From Mantamonas sphyraenae (Eukaryota; CRuMs; Mantamonadidae), in the NCBI GenBank assembly GCA_026936335.1, contig JAPMXV010000036.1:124001-188000 (forward strand): a DNA stretch of 64,000 nucleotides. The letters run 5' to 3'. Below are positions 39,640 through 51,272 of this stretch, piece after piece. The position numbers were made by a program, and so were the translations under genes. Position 1 is the first letter of the stretch, and each line of letters begins with the position of its first letter. Below the pieces are notes generated by a model. It made no database searches, had not been told where the DNA came from, and saw nothing but the letters and a program-made list of their open reading frames with translations.

Positions 39640-40656
39640 GGCTGCCCACCAGGTGCCGGGTGTGTGTGTGAGTGACAAACAACGGATGCTGCGGCGGAGG
39701 ATGCGCCCATGCGCAACACAGCCATGGCTCAGTATCCTTAGAGGGTCTTCGTTTGGCCACACCCCATCTTCACCATGGACGGAAAGCAGAGGACACAGGG
39801 AGCGAGGGCACAAGCACAGTCAACACGCGGGCAGCCACACGGGAGAGGGGAGGGGTGGGTGGGTGGCGGACGCGTGTGCAAAGAGCGGAGAGCGCGAAAC
39901 CCCTTGACGCCAGTGCCACAGGGCAAAGGGCCAATGCTCCGATCCCCACACACCCACAGGGAGTGTGTGGAATGGCGTGTGCATGCTATGGCACCGCATA
40001 TAGCAGCCGAGTGTGTCGCAAGGCGACGCACAAGGCCGCCGACGAGTGTTGTCGCATGGCGCACATGTGCCCCAGGGCCTTTTCGGAGAGGCAGTGGAAC
40101 ATACACATATGGGAGCACAGCACCAGGGCTCGGTGGCCAGAGAGGACACACAGCAAGAGAGACGGAGGCAAGGATTGGACAATCACCGCAAGGGATGGTT
40201 GTCACTCCTCCGGCTGCTCCGTGCTGTGCTCCCTGCGGCTGCCAAACCGACTTTTTCAAACTGGGGACGGGTGATCGACGGGTTTCCTCAGCAGCCCACA
40301 CAAGCACATGCACACACTTGTCCACTACACACACACACACACACACTCTCTCTCTCTCTCTCACCAACCAGTGGTGGAGCGACCTTCACGCTTGTTGTTT
40401 TGCCCTTGTGCACCACACACACTCCCTGCTTCACACGTCACGCTGTCTCCCAACACCAGAGGGTGCAGTATGTGGTGTGCCTCGGTTCTTTTCCTTAATC
40501 ATCACAGCCACAGGTGTGGGGGGGGGACACAGCGGGAACACACTCACATCGTTGGTTTGGGCTGGATTCCATTTCGCGTCGTTCTCACAGCTCGCGTCCA
40601 CACACACAGCTCCACACAATGTCCATCATCACGACGCACCCTCTCCCCTCTCGTCC
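39640..40656. other. 1-kb intergenic region with microsatellites
   Basis: Lies between the PPR start (minus) and the 3' end of the prominin-like gene (minus). No supported gene. A (CA)n followed by (CT)n tract is at 40326-40362. G-rich and CA-rich stretches elsewhere resemble intron and UTR composition in this genome. Confidence 0.5.
40326..40362. repeat. (CA)n(CT)n microsatellite
   Basis: Ten CA units followed directly by eight CT units. Confidence 0.9.
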
Positions 40657-42997
40657 TTACTCCTTGACGTCGATGTTGTGGAAGCCAATCTTGGCTTGCT
40701 CCTGCTGCTGGACGTCGACCTTGACGGCACCGCTTGCCACGCCACCGGCCGAGACAGGACGACCCATGGGCACAGCCTGAGGTTGAGCGGTGTTGGCAGT
40801 GACAGGGGCAGCCTGGGCGGGGCTCTTTGTGGAACCACGTGAGGAGGCACGGGAGGAGGCGCCTGCCTTGCGTCCGCTGCGTTGGCTGAGCACCTCTTCC
40901 TTCTGCTCGTCGGTGAGCATGGCAAGGTCGTCGGTGGAGACAAGGGCCGATCGGAAGAAGAGTAAGAGGATGATAAAGAGGGTGAACACCACACAGATGG
41001 TCACCTGGGTTTCCGTCATGCCAAACACAGAGTTGAGCATGTCCACACAGAACGCCTCCTTGATGTTGGTGAAAATCGTCAGTGCATACTTGCACGTCAA
41101 CAAATCGTCCAGATCCCGCTTGGCGTCACGCAACGAGCTGAGGTCGTTGCGAAGCCGGATCACCGTGGGATCCGTGTCGGGATTCGAGGCCTGGGCAATC
41201 GCCTCGTCCAACGCCGTCTGCGTGCTGTTGATACTCAACTCCACGAAATTGAGCATGCTCTTGATCACGGCAGAGTCCACACACGAGACCACCACACTCA
41301 GGGGCGAGCCGCGAGGGGCACCCTCCTTGAGGGTCTTGTCCAGGGCGTAGCAAAAGTCACCCAGGAAGAAGCTGGTGGGCACATGGATAATCAGAGCCAG
41401 CCAGCACAGCACCAGACCAATGTACATGGCCACAGCCATAATAATGGCAATGAAACGCGCGGTCTTCCAACGGAAGTAGCCCAGCACGACGGCGGCAAAG
41501 CCCAGCAGGGAGGCGGCAATGGCAAAGTAGTAGCCCAGGTTCATGAAGATCAAGCGATAGTTGTCAAAGCTCAACAGCTGTTGTTCTGTGTTGCCAAACA
41601 ATGTCAACACACTGCCCATAGCCGATACAAGCGCACCCGCAGGATTGGTTCCCGTGGCGTTGCGCAGTGTGCTCGTGCCGGTCTCGATCTTCTGCGTGGT
41701 GCCCTTGACACGCTCCAGCTCCTGCGTCACCGCACGGAATGCCTTGCTGATTGCCACCTGGAAGCTGGCATTCGCTGCAAAGCCCACCGAGGAGGACACC
41801 CTGGCATGGATTGAACGTGCGCGTGTGTGTGTGTGTCAGTCGCTGTGGGGAAGAAAACGGTTTCGCACAGAAAGAAACGGATGTGTGGACGGTTCTGGGA
41901 TCCAACGCCGCATTTTTTTGGCGCCAACACCCATGAGCCCATGGTGGACAACGTACAGGACAGCAATTCCACCGGCAATGAGGATGGCGTAGACAATGAA
42001 GCGCAGACGGTTCTTTCGCTCTGCCTTTTTGTGTGCAGACATGCGCTCCTCGTCGGTAGGTTCGGCGTCTTTGGCGCAGCAGCAGCGGCAGCAACAGCAG
42101 AGACACGTGAAGATGGCGCCACAGCACTTGCCACAGATCTTCAGCGCGATGAACATCACGCCGTAGATGATGGTCAGCACGAAAAAGATGATGGGCAGCA
42201 CCGCGATGATGAACAGACTCTGTGTGGGAGTGTAGGAGCCACACTTGTCAGTTGTGGGATTTTCAAACGGTCCACGCTGCTGCGACGAGCACGGTTGTCC
42301 GGGACCTGCACCCAGCTGGCAGAGGTACACAATGCACCATGCACAGCCACAAGGGGGGAAAGGTCAATGGCATGGCAAGGGCCTCATGGCCATGCAGACA
42401 GTCATGCATGCAAGGAACACGGAGAATGGGGCGGCAAACACAGAATTTTGGGGGCTGAGGCTGCAACGCACAAAGATGTAGTCTGGGCTCAGGGAGAACT
42501 CGGCCTTGTAAGGCACAAAGGCACCGTTGCGGAAGGTGTAACGCGGGGTGTCATGGATGGTCTGCACGGCGTTCTGGTTGACCTGGCCGGGCGTCTGCAG
42601 AAGGTGGCGCTGGTTGTTGGTGGCCGAGGCAGAAGCCGGGAACAGCCGGTCTGCAATGCGGCTCACGGGACTGTGGCCCCCAGAGGCAGTAAACACGGGC
42701 TGCTGGTCTGTAGTATGCGTGGGTGGAATAGTCGTGGGGGGAGGAGGGAGGGAGGGAGTGTGTGTGTGTGTGTGTGTGTGTGTGGGGGTATCATGTGGGG
42801 GGGGGGGTGGTGTGAGTGTGTGTGTGTGTGTCAATGGAAGCTTCTCGTTTCCCGGGAACAGCCTGATGGGAGGACATACCCTCATGCATGATATACGAGG
42901 TGGCACACACCAACACCATGCTGGCCATAAACAGCACGTGGAGCTGCTTGTTGCGTCGTCGCTCTTTCGAGCGCTGGCAGGCGGCTTGAGTGAGCAT
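40657..42997 (-). CDS. Five-TM membrane protein, prominin/tweety-like
   Basis: Exons 42997-42880, 42707-42472, 42315-41931 and 41774-40657 join in phase to 618 residues. After an N-terminal hydrophobic signal (LHVLFMASMVLVCATSY) and an extracellular segment come TM1 (SLFIIAVLPIIFFVLTIIYG), a Cys-rich cytosolic loop (ICGKCCGAIFTCLCCCCRCC), TM2, an extracellular helical loop, TM3, TM4 and a second extracellular loop with Cys pairs. TM5 (VTICVVFTLFIILLLFF) leads to a Ser/Ala-rich tail. Five TMs with two large outer loops and a Cys-rich loop after TM1 is the prominin layout, and tweety proteins share it. The loops are much shorter than in prominin-1. Topology is clear; family is tentative. One intron and its flank are rich in GT repeats. 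Confidence 0.62.
42758..42784. repeat. (GT)n microsatellite in a prominin-like intron
   Basis: About 13 GT units; a second shorter GT tract lies at about 42812-42830 in the same intron. Confidence 0.85.
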
Positions 42998-43036
42998 TCC
43001 TTGCAGGTGCGTTGGCTGCGATTGCGGGAGAGATGG

Positions 43037-44437
43037 ATGGGCAACACAGCACAGAATCCACAGTCACTTTGGGTTTGATGGAATCCTGTCTGTGTGTGTG
43101 TGTGTTGTGTGTGAACGTGTGTGTGTGGCATGCCCCCGTTCAGCAATCCAAACACAGAGATGGTACTCGCTCCCCCCCCCTTCACCTTCCACCCTGCGTT
43201 TGTTCCCCTCTCACACACTCACTTCCCCCCCCTCACCCCCCCTTCCCACCCACAGTCGTTCCGATCGAGCTATCTGTCGACGCTGGGTGTGCAGCGTCAT
43301 GAGCAGCACGAGTGGAAGGAGATCCTACACGGGGACAGTGTCAACGCCCACCAGGTGCTGCGTATATGTCTCAACACACCACCATCCACCCAGGATTACC
43401 TGACTGTATGGTCGGTGGCCCTGGGTGTCCTCCCATCCTCACCCTCCAGCTGGGATTTTGTCCGGGAGCAAAAGGCAGAAGCATTCGAGCTGCTGCAACG
43501 CACACAGGACCTGCTCAGCGACAAAGACGAAGAGCCCAGCAGTGGCAGTGGTGGTGGTGGTGAGCAGCAGCAGCAGCAGCAGCAGCAGGAAGGGATGTAT
43601 GATACCATCAGTAGTGTAAAGTATGCAGAGGGGTTGATGACACAGAATGACTCGACGGCGTCGGTGGAGAGTTCGGTGAGTGTGAGCAGCACGGGGAGCA
43701 GCAGCAGCGGATCGGGCGGGGCATCGTCCACACTTCGCAAGCTCCTGCAAACCAAGCAGGAGGAGGAAGAGGAGGCACAGGTGGAACGGTTGTATCAATT
43801 GTGGGTGTTGCGAAGGCATCTGGAGGCGTACAGCACGGGAAAGTTGTACGAAGAGGCAGGGGGGGAGGAGGAGGAGGAGGAAGGGGAGCAGGAGCAGCAG
43901 CAGCAGCAGGGAGCACGTGCACATGGGGATGTGCTTGTGCTGGGCATGTTGTTTATCCATCATTACGAGGAGGAGTGGGAACAGTATGCGTGTGTGGCAC
44001 GCGTGTTGGAACTGCAAGGGTCGCAGGGACAGAGGGAACGCCTTGCACGCAGTGCCCAGGTCATGGACGCATTGGTGGAACAGCACGACAGCGAACTGGC
44101 ACATCACATCCAATCCCTGGGCCAAAAGGTGTCTTCGTTGGTGCACAAGTGGCTGCAAACCATGCTGAGCAACCTGTTTCCGCCGCAACGCAGCAACACA
44201 CACACCGACCTGGATGCCCTTCGCTACTGGACCCTCCTTCTTGTACATATTGGGGCAAAGGGCACCAAAGGCTTTGACTTTGTGCCCATGGTCATCATGG
44301 CCGTCCTCAAGAGTCTGCGTGTCTCCTTGTTGCGCATCACCACAGACACTCGTCTCAAGACCTTCTTCACCCTCCGTCTGCCAGACATCAATCGTGACAG
44401 TGTCCTCGACCAGGCTGTCAAGTGGGCAAGTGGGTGA
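43037..44437 (+). CDS. TBC1D7-like protein (TSC-complex subunit homologue)
   Basis: Resembles TBC1D7, the TBC-fold subunit of the TSC1-TSC2 complex that restrains TORC1. The main exon 43256-44437 starts SFRSSYLSTLGV and continues DYLTVWSVALGVLPSS and DFVREQKAEAFELL, which align with NFRSVY, VWKVLLGILPP and the following helix of TBC1D7. VERLYQLWVLRRHLEAYSTGKL matches its next conserved block. Long Gln, Ser and Glu runs enlarge the linker (about 405 residues against about 293 in human). The Arg/Gln-finger motifs of active RabGAPs are not evident, as in TBC1D7. The first exon is uncertain: ATG 43037 (MGNTAQNPQSLW) with a weak donor GTTTGA, spliced to the strong acceptor CCCACAG, keeps phase. 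Confidence 0.6.
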
Positions 44438-44556
44438 TGGGAGGAGCAGTGGCGCAGGCAAACCAAATCAAACGCACCCCCTCAACAACCACCCCACACC
44501 CCACACACACCAACCCACACCCAACCCACACTTTGCCATCTCTTCTCGTTCACATC

Positions 44557-46404
44557 ATGGGAATAGGCCAGTCTGCAGTGTTTGAGGGCAACGTGGATCC
44601 CGGGGCAGCAAGCGTGTCGACGGCACAGGGTGTCCTCTCCGACGACCTGTACCTGGACGTGCAGGAGCAACACATGGACCGTGTGGAGGACAACGAACAG
44701 TGGGAAGCGTGTGACACTCGTGTGTGGAAACCAACAGGGAGTGACCGCCTGGCTCCCGTGTGTGGCCAGAGTGTGGTCCAACACGGCGACCTCCTCGTTC
44801 ACTTTGGCGGCAAGACGGTCAACAGCATGGGTGCATGCAGAGCCACAAACACAGTGGCATTGTATTCCATCAGCCAGGAACGATGGGTCACAGAACGTGC
44901 CGTGGGTCATTTGTCTGAAGAGCCCTCCCCTCGCTGGGGTCATTCGGCCGTCCTCCTCCACCCGTGGATGATTGTCTACGGTGGTGAGAACCAACGCTCG
45001 CAACAGCCCCTTCAGGCATCCACACTGTGCTTCCTCAATGTGGAGACGATGACGTGGGAAGACCGACAGGTGCGTGTGTGTGCTTGCTGTTGTGTGTTGG
45101 GGTGTGTGTGTGGTGTGGTGGGTTTCAAGAGGGAGCTGGTGGGAAATTCGCTGACACCGCAGGCGCGTGGACGTCGACAGGAGGTAAATGGACCCAAACC
45201 AGTGGGTCGCACGTCACACACAGCAGTGGCGCTGCCACGAGACGTGACACAGGAGCGAGAGAACAACAGCATGGTTGTGTTTGGGGGGTTGAAAGGCAGC
45301 GGGCGAGTGAAGTACACCAATTCGACGCTGCTGTTGGAGCAGAACGGGGTTGGGGAGGACAGTTGGACGTGGCATTCGATAGAAGCAAGTGGCCGCACAC
45401 CACCGGCCATGGAGGGTCACCAGAGTGTGATGTTGCCCGGGAGGGAAAACAGCAGTGGGGACGACTTGATGCTTGTGTATGGTGGCGATCCATTTGTACA
45501 GGACGCAGTGTTTGTGCTCAACTGTCGCACGTGGTGTTGGGCGGTTCGTGTGTGTGTGCACAGTGCCATCAGTCCACGCATTGTCTACTCTCATGCCCTT
45601 GTCCGACACGGCACCTACCTCCTTGCTGTCGGTGGCTACGGCTCCGTCGCCCATCCCACCATCCATGCCATCAACCTCTCCACAGGCAAGTATGTGCGTC
45701 GTATCACCACCGCCTCCAGCACAGGCGCACGCATCGAAACAGCCGCCTCGGTGGTTGTCACGGGCAACACCAAAGGTCAGCAGCAGGATCACCAGCAGCA
45801 GCAGCTGCAGCATCATCATCATCATCATGGGGATCCTCCCATGGCCCAATTGGTGCTGGCCAATGGCCTCTCCAACAATTGGAATGCCCTCCGCAATGAT
45901 GTGGCTGTCATCCAATTGCCCAGCATCGCGTGGACTCCGCGTTCACATCGACTCTACCCCACTGCATTTCGTGCGGCTGTGCGCACCCTACTGCTCATGT
46001 GTGTGCGTCAAGGAGGCAGGTGTCCTGCGTTGGCACCGTCATCAACGACCTCGTCGTCATCGTCATCGTCATCATCGTCGTCGGCGATGGGTGACACCAG
46101 GGTGCTCCCATCATCAAGCACCACAGCGGAGGATTCAGTCAGTATTCACATTGTGAGCAGTGGAGACGACGGCAAACTCACAGAGGTTGTGAGTGTCGAC
46201 AGTGGCGACAACGAAAGCGATGAGGAGGGGGACGACGGGGAACAGGCGGAGGATCACACAGGCAATGGCTTTGACTGGGCCCAACTGTCTGCACACACCC
46301 TCCGGTGTATCATTGGTCACCTGGCCACCTACTATGCCGTCGATATGTCTGACGTGCACTTTGATCCAGAGGCAGAGCCCATGCGCATCGGCAACGCCGA
46401 CTGA
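44557..46404 (+). CDS. Kelch-repeat protein with a predicted N-myristoylation site
   Basis: Starts MGIGQSAVF, which fits a myristoylation signal (Gly2, Ser6). Kelch blades are seen as LLVHFGGKTVNSMGACRATN, MIVYGGENQRSQQ, MVVFGGLKGSGRV, LMLVYGGDPFVQD and YLLAVGGYGSVAHPTI. A 93-nt intron (45070-45162, donor GTGCGT, acceptor ACCGCAG) is stop-free and in phase. A Gln/His repeat follows. The C-terminal third is unlike kelch: a Ser repeat, an acidic segment and a helix HTLRCIIGHLATYYAVDM. About 584 residues when spliced. It starts 119 bp after the TBC1D7-like stop on the same strand. Function unknown. Confidence 0.7.
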   Translation: MGIGQSAVFEGNVDPGAASVSTAQGVLSDDLYLDVQEQHMDRVEDNEQWEACDTRVWKPTGSDRLAPVCGQSVVQHGDLLVHFGGKTVNSMGACRATNTVALYSISQERWVTERAVGHLSEEPSPRWGHSAVLLHPWMIVYGGENQRSQQPLQASTLCFLNVETMTWEDRQVRVCACCCVLGCVCGVVGFKRELVGNSLTPQARGRRQEVNGPKPVGRTSHTAVALPRDVTQERENNSMVVFGGLKGSGRVKYTNSTLLLEQNGVGEDSWTWHSIEASGRTPPAMEGHQSVMLPGRENSSGDDLMLVYGGDPFVQDAVFVLNCRTWCWAVRVCVHSAISPRIVYSHALVRHGTYLLAVGGYGSVAHPTIHAINLSTGKYVRRITTASSTGARIETAASVVVTGNTKGQQQDHQQQQLQHHHHHHGDPPMAQLVLANGLSNNWNALRNDVAVIQLPSIAWTPRSHRLYPTAFRAAVRTLLLMCVRQGGRCPALAPSSTTSSSSSSSSSSSAMGDTRVLPSSSTTAEDSVSIHIVSSGDDGKLTEVVSVDSGDNESDEEGDDGEQAEDHTGNGFDWAQLSAHTLRCIIGHLATYYAVDMSDVHFDPEAEPMRIGNAD

Positions 46405-46524
46405 AATTGGGAGGAGGAATGCAAATCATTGCAATTGCATTGCACATGGACTCACTGCATGGGTTCACTGGTTCATTTTTGTTTTGTTTTTGGATGTTGG
46501 TGAGTGTGTGACACGTGGCATCAA

Positions 46525-49500
46525 TCAATCCTCGTCTTCCTTGGTGCAGAACAGGTCGGCAAGGGTGAACCGATGCCTGTTCTGGCTGACACGCCACCAA
46601 ATCGTCGTGTGATCCATGCTGGTGGTGAGCAGTTCGTTCTGGGAACACACCACGTTGGTCACATGGCCATTGTGGCCTCGGAAGATGTGCAGGAGTTCCA
46701 TGTCCAGGTCCTGGGTGGCGTTGTACCGCAGCAGATGCAGGCTAAAGTCCACCTGGGCAGCAACCAGAACGACTTGCTTGCGTTTGGCATGCACACCCAC
46801 AAGCACAGTGTGAACGCCTGGCTGGGACCCCACAGGGGCCACCCATTGGCCTTCCGTGTGCACGTGTGTCCATCCGTCCCATCCCGACGTCACAATCTGT
46901 TGGAAGGCCGGCACGTGAATGACATTGGACACCACCGAGCCCTGGTTGTGCAGTTGCTCACACCAAACCACCTTGCCCTGGCTCACATCCACCAGAGCCA
47001 CCCTTCCCTTGCTGGAGCCCACCAACACCAGAATGGCAGCAGCAGCAGCATCGTCCCCAGCACCCGTGTCGTTGCTGTGATACCTGGTCATGCAACGCAC
47101 CTGTTCTGCGTCGCCATCCTCGTCCTTCTTCTCCTCAAACACACCCACTGTTCGCAATGGCGAGGGCTGTGCCACACTGTCCATGTTCCACAGGCAAAGG
47201 GATCCGTCGCGATGGCCTGTGAGCAGACGCAGCTTGGAGGCATCGTCACCCACATCCTGCACCCAGGCAAGGGTGGTGGCCACGGACGACAGAAACACAT
47301 TGGCACAGGGTTCACTCTGTTTGGTGCTCCACACACACAGGGTGCCATCCAGGGAGGTGGAGGCAAACGTGGCCTCCTGGGCATTGGTCCACCCGGGTGG
47401 CGTAGTGGGAGCACATCCGATGGCCAACACAGCGTTGGTGTGCGCCTTGAATGTGCTTGTGCTGTTGCGGTGCATCAGCCCATAGTGTCGGATCAGACCC
47501 GTGGCATCGCCCACCAGACCCTGCTGCAGCATCTGCTTGGGTTCCACCATGGTGGCACAGGTGCACGGCGTCGTCGACAGGTTCAACCGCATGGGTGCAT
47601 ACCGATTGCCCGTGCAATCGATGCGCTGTGTGCGTTCGGGTGCCTCCAGACCGATGGCGTGAAAGTCCAGCTTGTCCAGGTGGCTTCGAAGGGGTGCAAA
47701 CACAGTGTTGACGTGTTCGCCACTGTGTTGCGGGAAAAAGGTAGCATAGGGTCCAATGGTCTGTGAGGAGCCCATGGCCCCAGCACGCATGCTCTTGGCC
47801 TGGTCACATCGCACCAGAGTGACCCCGGCACGGCTGCACTGCTCCTCAAACTTGTGACCCATCGCATCCACCGCCGTCGACCATTGCGACCGTGCCAACG
47901 AAGGATACTTGTCCATGGACGAACTGCCGCCTGGGATAAACGTGGGATTCAACACAATGTCTGGCTCAGCCGCAAGCGTGTCCTCCCACACATCATGGTT
48001 CTCCACATCAAAGCAAATCAACACCGCCAATCGTCCCACATCCTCTGTGTCCACCACACACCGTTCCGTGCCACGTTCCATCTCCATGTTGAGTGGTCGT
48101 TGCTTGCGATACTTGGCCATCACCTTGCCCTTCCTGTCCAGCAGCAGCGACGTCTTTGCCCACCCCCCGCTGCTCGTCTCTTCCATGTGTGTGCCCACCA
48201 ATCCATACACACCATGCTTGGCCAATGCTTCACCCACCGCACGCACAAACCCGTTGCTGCTCTCACGTCCCTCCTTCAGATCCGCCTTTTGTGGCATGTT
48301 CTCTGCAAACAGCACAATGTCTGTGCGATTGTTCCGCATCAGTGTTTCATCCTCCCCTCCACCCAAACTCTCCAGCTCCTCGCTCAGGTATCGATCGATG
48401 GCGTTGGCCGTCGCCTGTGACAGCATGCCGTTGGTTTGGAAGCAGGCAATCTTGACGTTGGTTTTGATCCGCAGCAGCTCGCTTCCCGGTCCGCTTGTGT
48501 CGTACTTGGGTCCCGTGTACTCTTCGCCTGCGTCCAACAGGTCCAACTCGTCCTGTCCCATCGTGTACAGCGACGCACTTCGGCCTGTGTCTGCAGAGGA
48601 AGAGGAGGAAGAGAGGAAGAGGAGGAGGAGGAGGAGGAGGAGGTGCTGGCGGATGACGCCGATGACGATGGATTGGGACTGGATGCAGTCAGCTGTTCCT
48701 CCACACGCCACTGGATGGACACATAGTCCTCATCCTGGGCACACGGGTAGTCGGTGAGGGTGGACAGACCCATGAGCTTGTCACGAGCCTGTGGACTGCT
48801 GTCGAGTGCAGCCATCCACTCGTCCTGGAAGGCCTGGTACACTTCATCGAAAAAGTCCAGGCGGATGGAATCGACACCCTTTGTCCAGACATCGGCCCAG
48901 TCCATGCGCACCATCTCTGTCATGTAGGTCTTGAGATCGGCAAGGTGGGTCGGGTCCATGTCCACCACGGCTCGGATGCCCTGGACCATGCCCTTGCGGA
49001 TGGCCATCTGGGCAGGCAAGTCGACGGAAACGCCTGTGTTGAAGAGGAGAAAGAGGATGACGTGGCCAAACATGCCCTTGAACACAGGCAACTCGGAGGC
49101 CTGGGGATCGATCTCCACACGCACGTCTTCGGGCTCCTCGGCCACAAAAGCGTCCAGGGTCTCCTTGAGGACGGCATGCACCTTGTTCAGGTACTTTGCA
49201 CGCGCCCCCTTCATCTTGTGTGAGGTGCAGGAGAACAGGTTGTCGATGGGACACAACAGACCGCCCTTTTGGTCAAACACAAACATGATGTTGCCTGGGT
49301 TGCCCTCATTCTCCCATATCAGAGGCAATCGATCCCAATTGTTCATAAACACATCGGCAATGAGCATGACACCCAGTTGGCGAAGGTAGGGCTCCCCACG
49401 CTCGGCATCAAAGACCATACTGCTTTGCTCCGGTGTCAGATGCAACAGGTCGGGGCCATTCACATAGCTCATCACAGTGATGAATGCCCGGTTCAGTTCC

Positions 49501-51020
49501 TTCTCCACCATGATTTGGCATCGTTGGCTGGCCTTGCGTTTCAACCGGAACAGCGCCGATTTCATGTGCCGCCAGCCAGAATCGGTGTAGCTGAGCAGGT
49601 GGACATTGGGTGCATGCAGGTGGAAGATCTGCTGCAGAATAAGAGTGGACAGGTACTCTGTGAGGATGGATGGATGGGTGTGAGTGGGTGAGCGAGTGAG
49701 CGAGTGGGCAACAATTCCACCCCGTTGGGTTCCTGACCCGTCACTCACCTTTGACAACATTGGACGAACCCTTGACCACGACGGGCGTAAACGTGTCCCA
49801 ATGCACAAAGAAGACACCTGTGGAACCTTCGTCGGAAGCAGAGACCCGTGTGGCCTTGCTCCAGGCAATCTGCTGGTTGGTGATGCCCACCTCGCCCGAG
49901 GCACTTGCGTCTGTGCCGTGATCAACCAGGTCACGGGTGCCACGGACGACACGGAAGAAGGCAGCGCCAATCTCCTCACCCCATGCACGGGTCACTGTGG
50001 CCTGGTACAGGTCTTGCATGGCCTTTTGCACACCCGTGCCCTTCTTTGTGCGAAGGGCATAGTAGTGACAGAACCCATCCATGAGCACAAACCGAGGCAT
50101 GGCTTCCAGTGTGTCCTTCAGGGCGTTGTACGACGTGTACACCGGTGTGTCCTCGTGGTCTTGCACTCCAAAAAACGAGTTGGCATCGTCCACCACCAGG
50201 TTGGCAATCTCAATGTACGAGATGTTTTCGTTCAGCTTGGATGCCAATGTGTTGCCCTTTCCCTTGCCCTGGTTGCTGCTGCTGTTGTTGTTGCTGCCGC
50301 CGCTCCCTGTGTCCGACCCCGACGACGACGACGATGAAGACGACGACCCCGATCCATCATCCGTCGTCTTCTTTTTGCGCTTGAAAAAGTCAAAGAAGCT
50401 GCGTTTGGACTTTTTCACCTCTTCAAACTCGGCCTCCTCTTGCGGTTTGTGTTCCTCAAACGTCTTTACGTCCTGGCTGCCAAAGCGTCGCAACGCCTGC
50501 GCGTTTGTGGTGACGGTGTTTGCACCGAGTTCCGCGTGGTTGGTGTGTCGCAACCAGTGGGTTGCAGGGATTGCTTTGGGTGTCAGCACGGCGCAGGACA
50601 TTTCATGGGAGGTGTGTGCTGGTGATGGGCTGTGTGTGCATGTGTGTGGTGTCCTGCGTTTGCAGGAAAGGAGGAGGAAGAAGCGGGGGGCAAGGGTTGG
50701 GAAGCGGGTGTGTTCGTCGTACCGCTTTGATCGCCTCCTCCAGCGTGACCTTGGATGTGTCTTCGTCGGCAGACGAGATACTGTCGCGCTCAGCGTCTGC
50801 GTTGACGCGCAGGGACTGCTCAAAGTCAGAGATGTTATCGACGTAGAAGGCGCCGTCTTCTGTGCGGACGGTGGTGGTTGTCGCCTTTAGGTTCTGCGAC
50901 GCCTTTTTCAGGCTGCCAGAGTCAATGTTGCGCAGCGACTGGGTGGACAAGGACGGGAGGGAGGTCAGTGAGTTGGCAGCGGCACATACATGGCAGGGCG
51001 CAGGGAGTGTGGCGTACCAT
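46525..51020 (-). CDS. Composite protein: actin-fragmin-kinase-type kinase + nitrilase + WD40
   Basis: Five exons (51020-51018, 50938-50723, 50496-49749, 49657-48707, 48590-46525) sum to exactly 1,328 codons. Exon 1 is just the ATG. After a basic linker, the kinase part resembles the actin-fragmin kinase catalytic family: VVVKGSSNVVK, FITVMSYVNGPDLL, then NNWDRLPLIWENEGNPGN and CPIDN. Next is a complete carbon-nitrogen hydrolase domain with the E-K-C triad: Glu736 in VLFAENMP, Lys802 in YRKQRP, Cys832 in LICFDVEN, with normal spacing. WD40 repeats follow (TFASTSLDGTLCVWS, LLTGHRDGSLCLWN, IVTSGWDGWTHVH, LLTTSMDHTTIWW). The join between kinase and nitrilase uses a strong acceptor (pyrimidines then CTGCAG at 48591) but a less certain donor. 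If unspliced, the two parts are in different frames. Confidence 0.75.
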
Positions 51021-51177
51021 CGGGGGATTGGTTGGGGCCGCGAGGGCGTTTGGAAGGAAGGACTGGTAAAGAACGAGGATGGGTTGAAAAGTGACGACTG
51101 ATGGATGCGGTCAGGACCGCCAGTAGCGGATTGTGAGGAACGAGGACACCTTGGAGATCGAGAGCGATGGTGCCCTC

Positions 51178-51258
51178 AAAAGATAATCAAATTTTGATTC
51201 AAACGAGAATAACATTGATACAACGAAACTGCAAATTTACATTTGAATCAAAATTTAC
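51178..51258. other. AT-rich island with a 15-bp perfect inverted repeat
   Basis: About 25% GC in a GC-rich neighbourhood. AAATTTTGATTCAAA (51189-51203) is repeated as its exact reverse complement at 51242-51256, with a 38-bp spacer. It lies between the stop of the membrane-protein gene (51273, minus) and the start of the composite kinase gene (51020, minus). It could be a termination/promoter element, an origin-type element or a remnant of a small transposon. Confidence 0.75.
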
Positions 51259-51272
51259 ACACCGACGGATGA

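Noticed and set aside
40326-42830. CRISPR-like or transposon terminal repeats in CA/GT-rich tracts.
   Set aside because: Simple dinucleotide microsatellites without unique spacers, terminal inverted repeats or coding capacity.
46525-51020. A frameshift pseudogene at 48.6-48.7 kb in the composite kinase gene.
   Set aside because: A canonical pyrimidine tract plus CTGCAG and matching phase 1 on both sides allow a 116-nt intron, and the exons then sum to whole codons.
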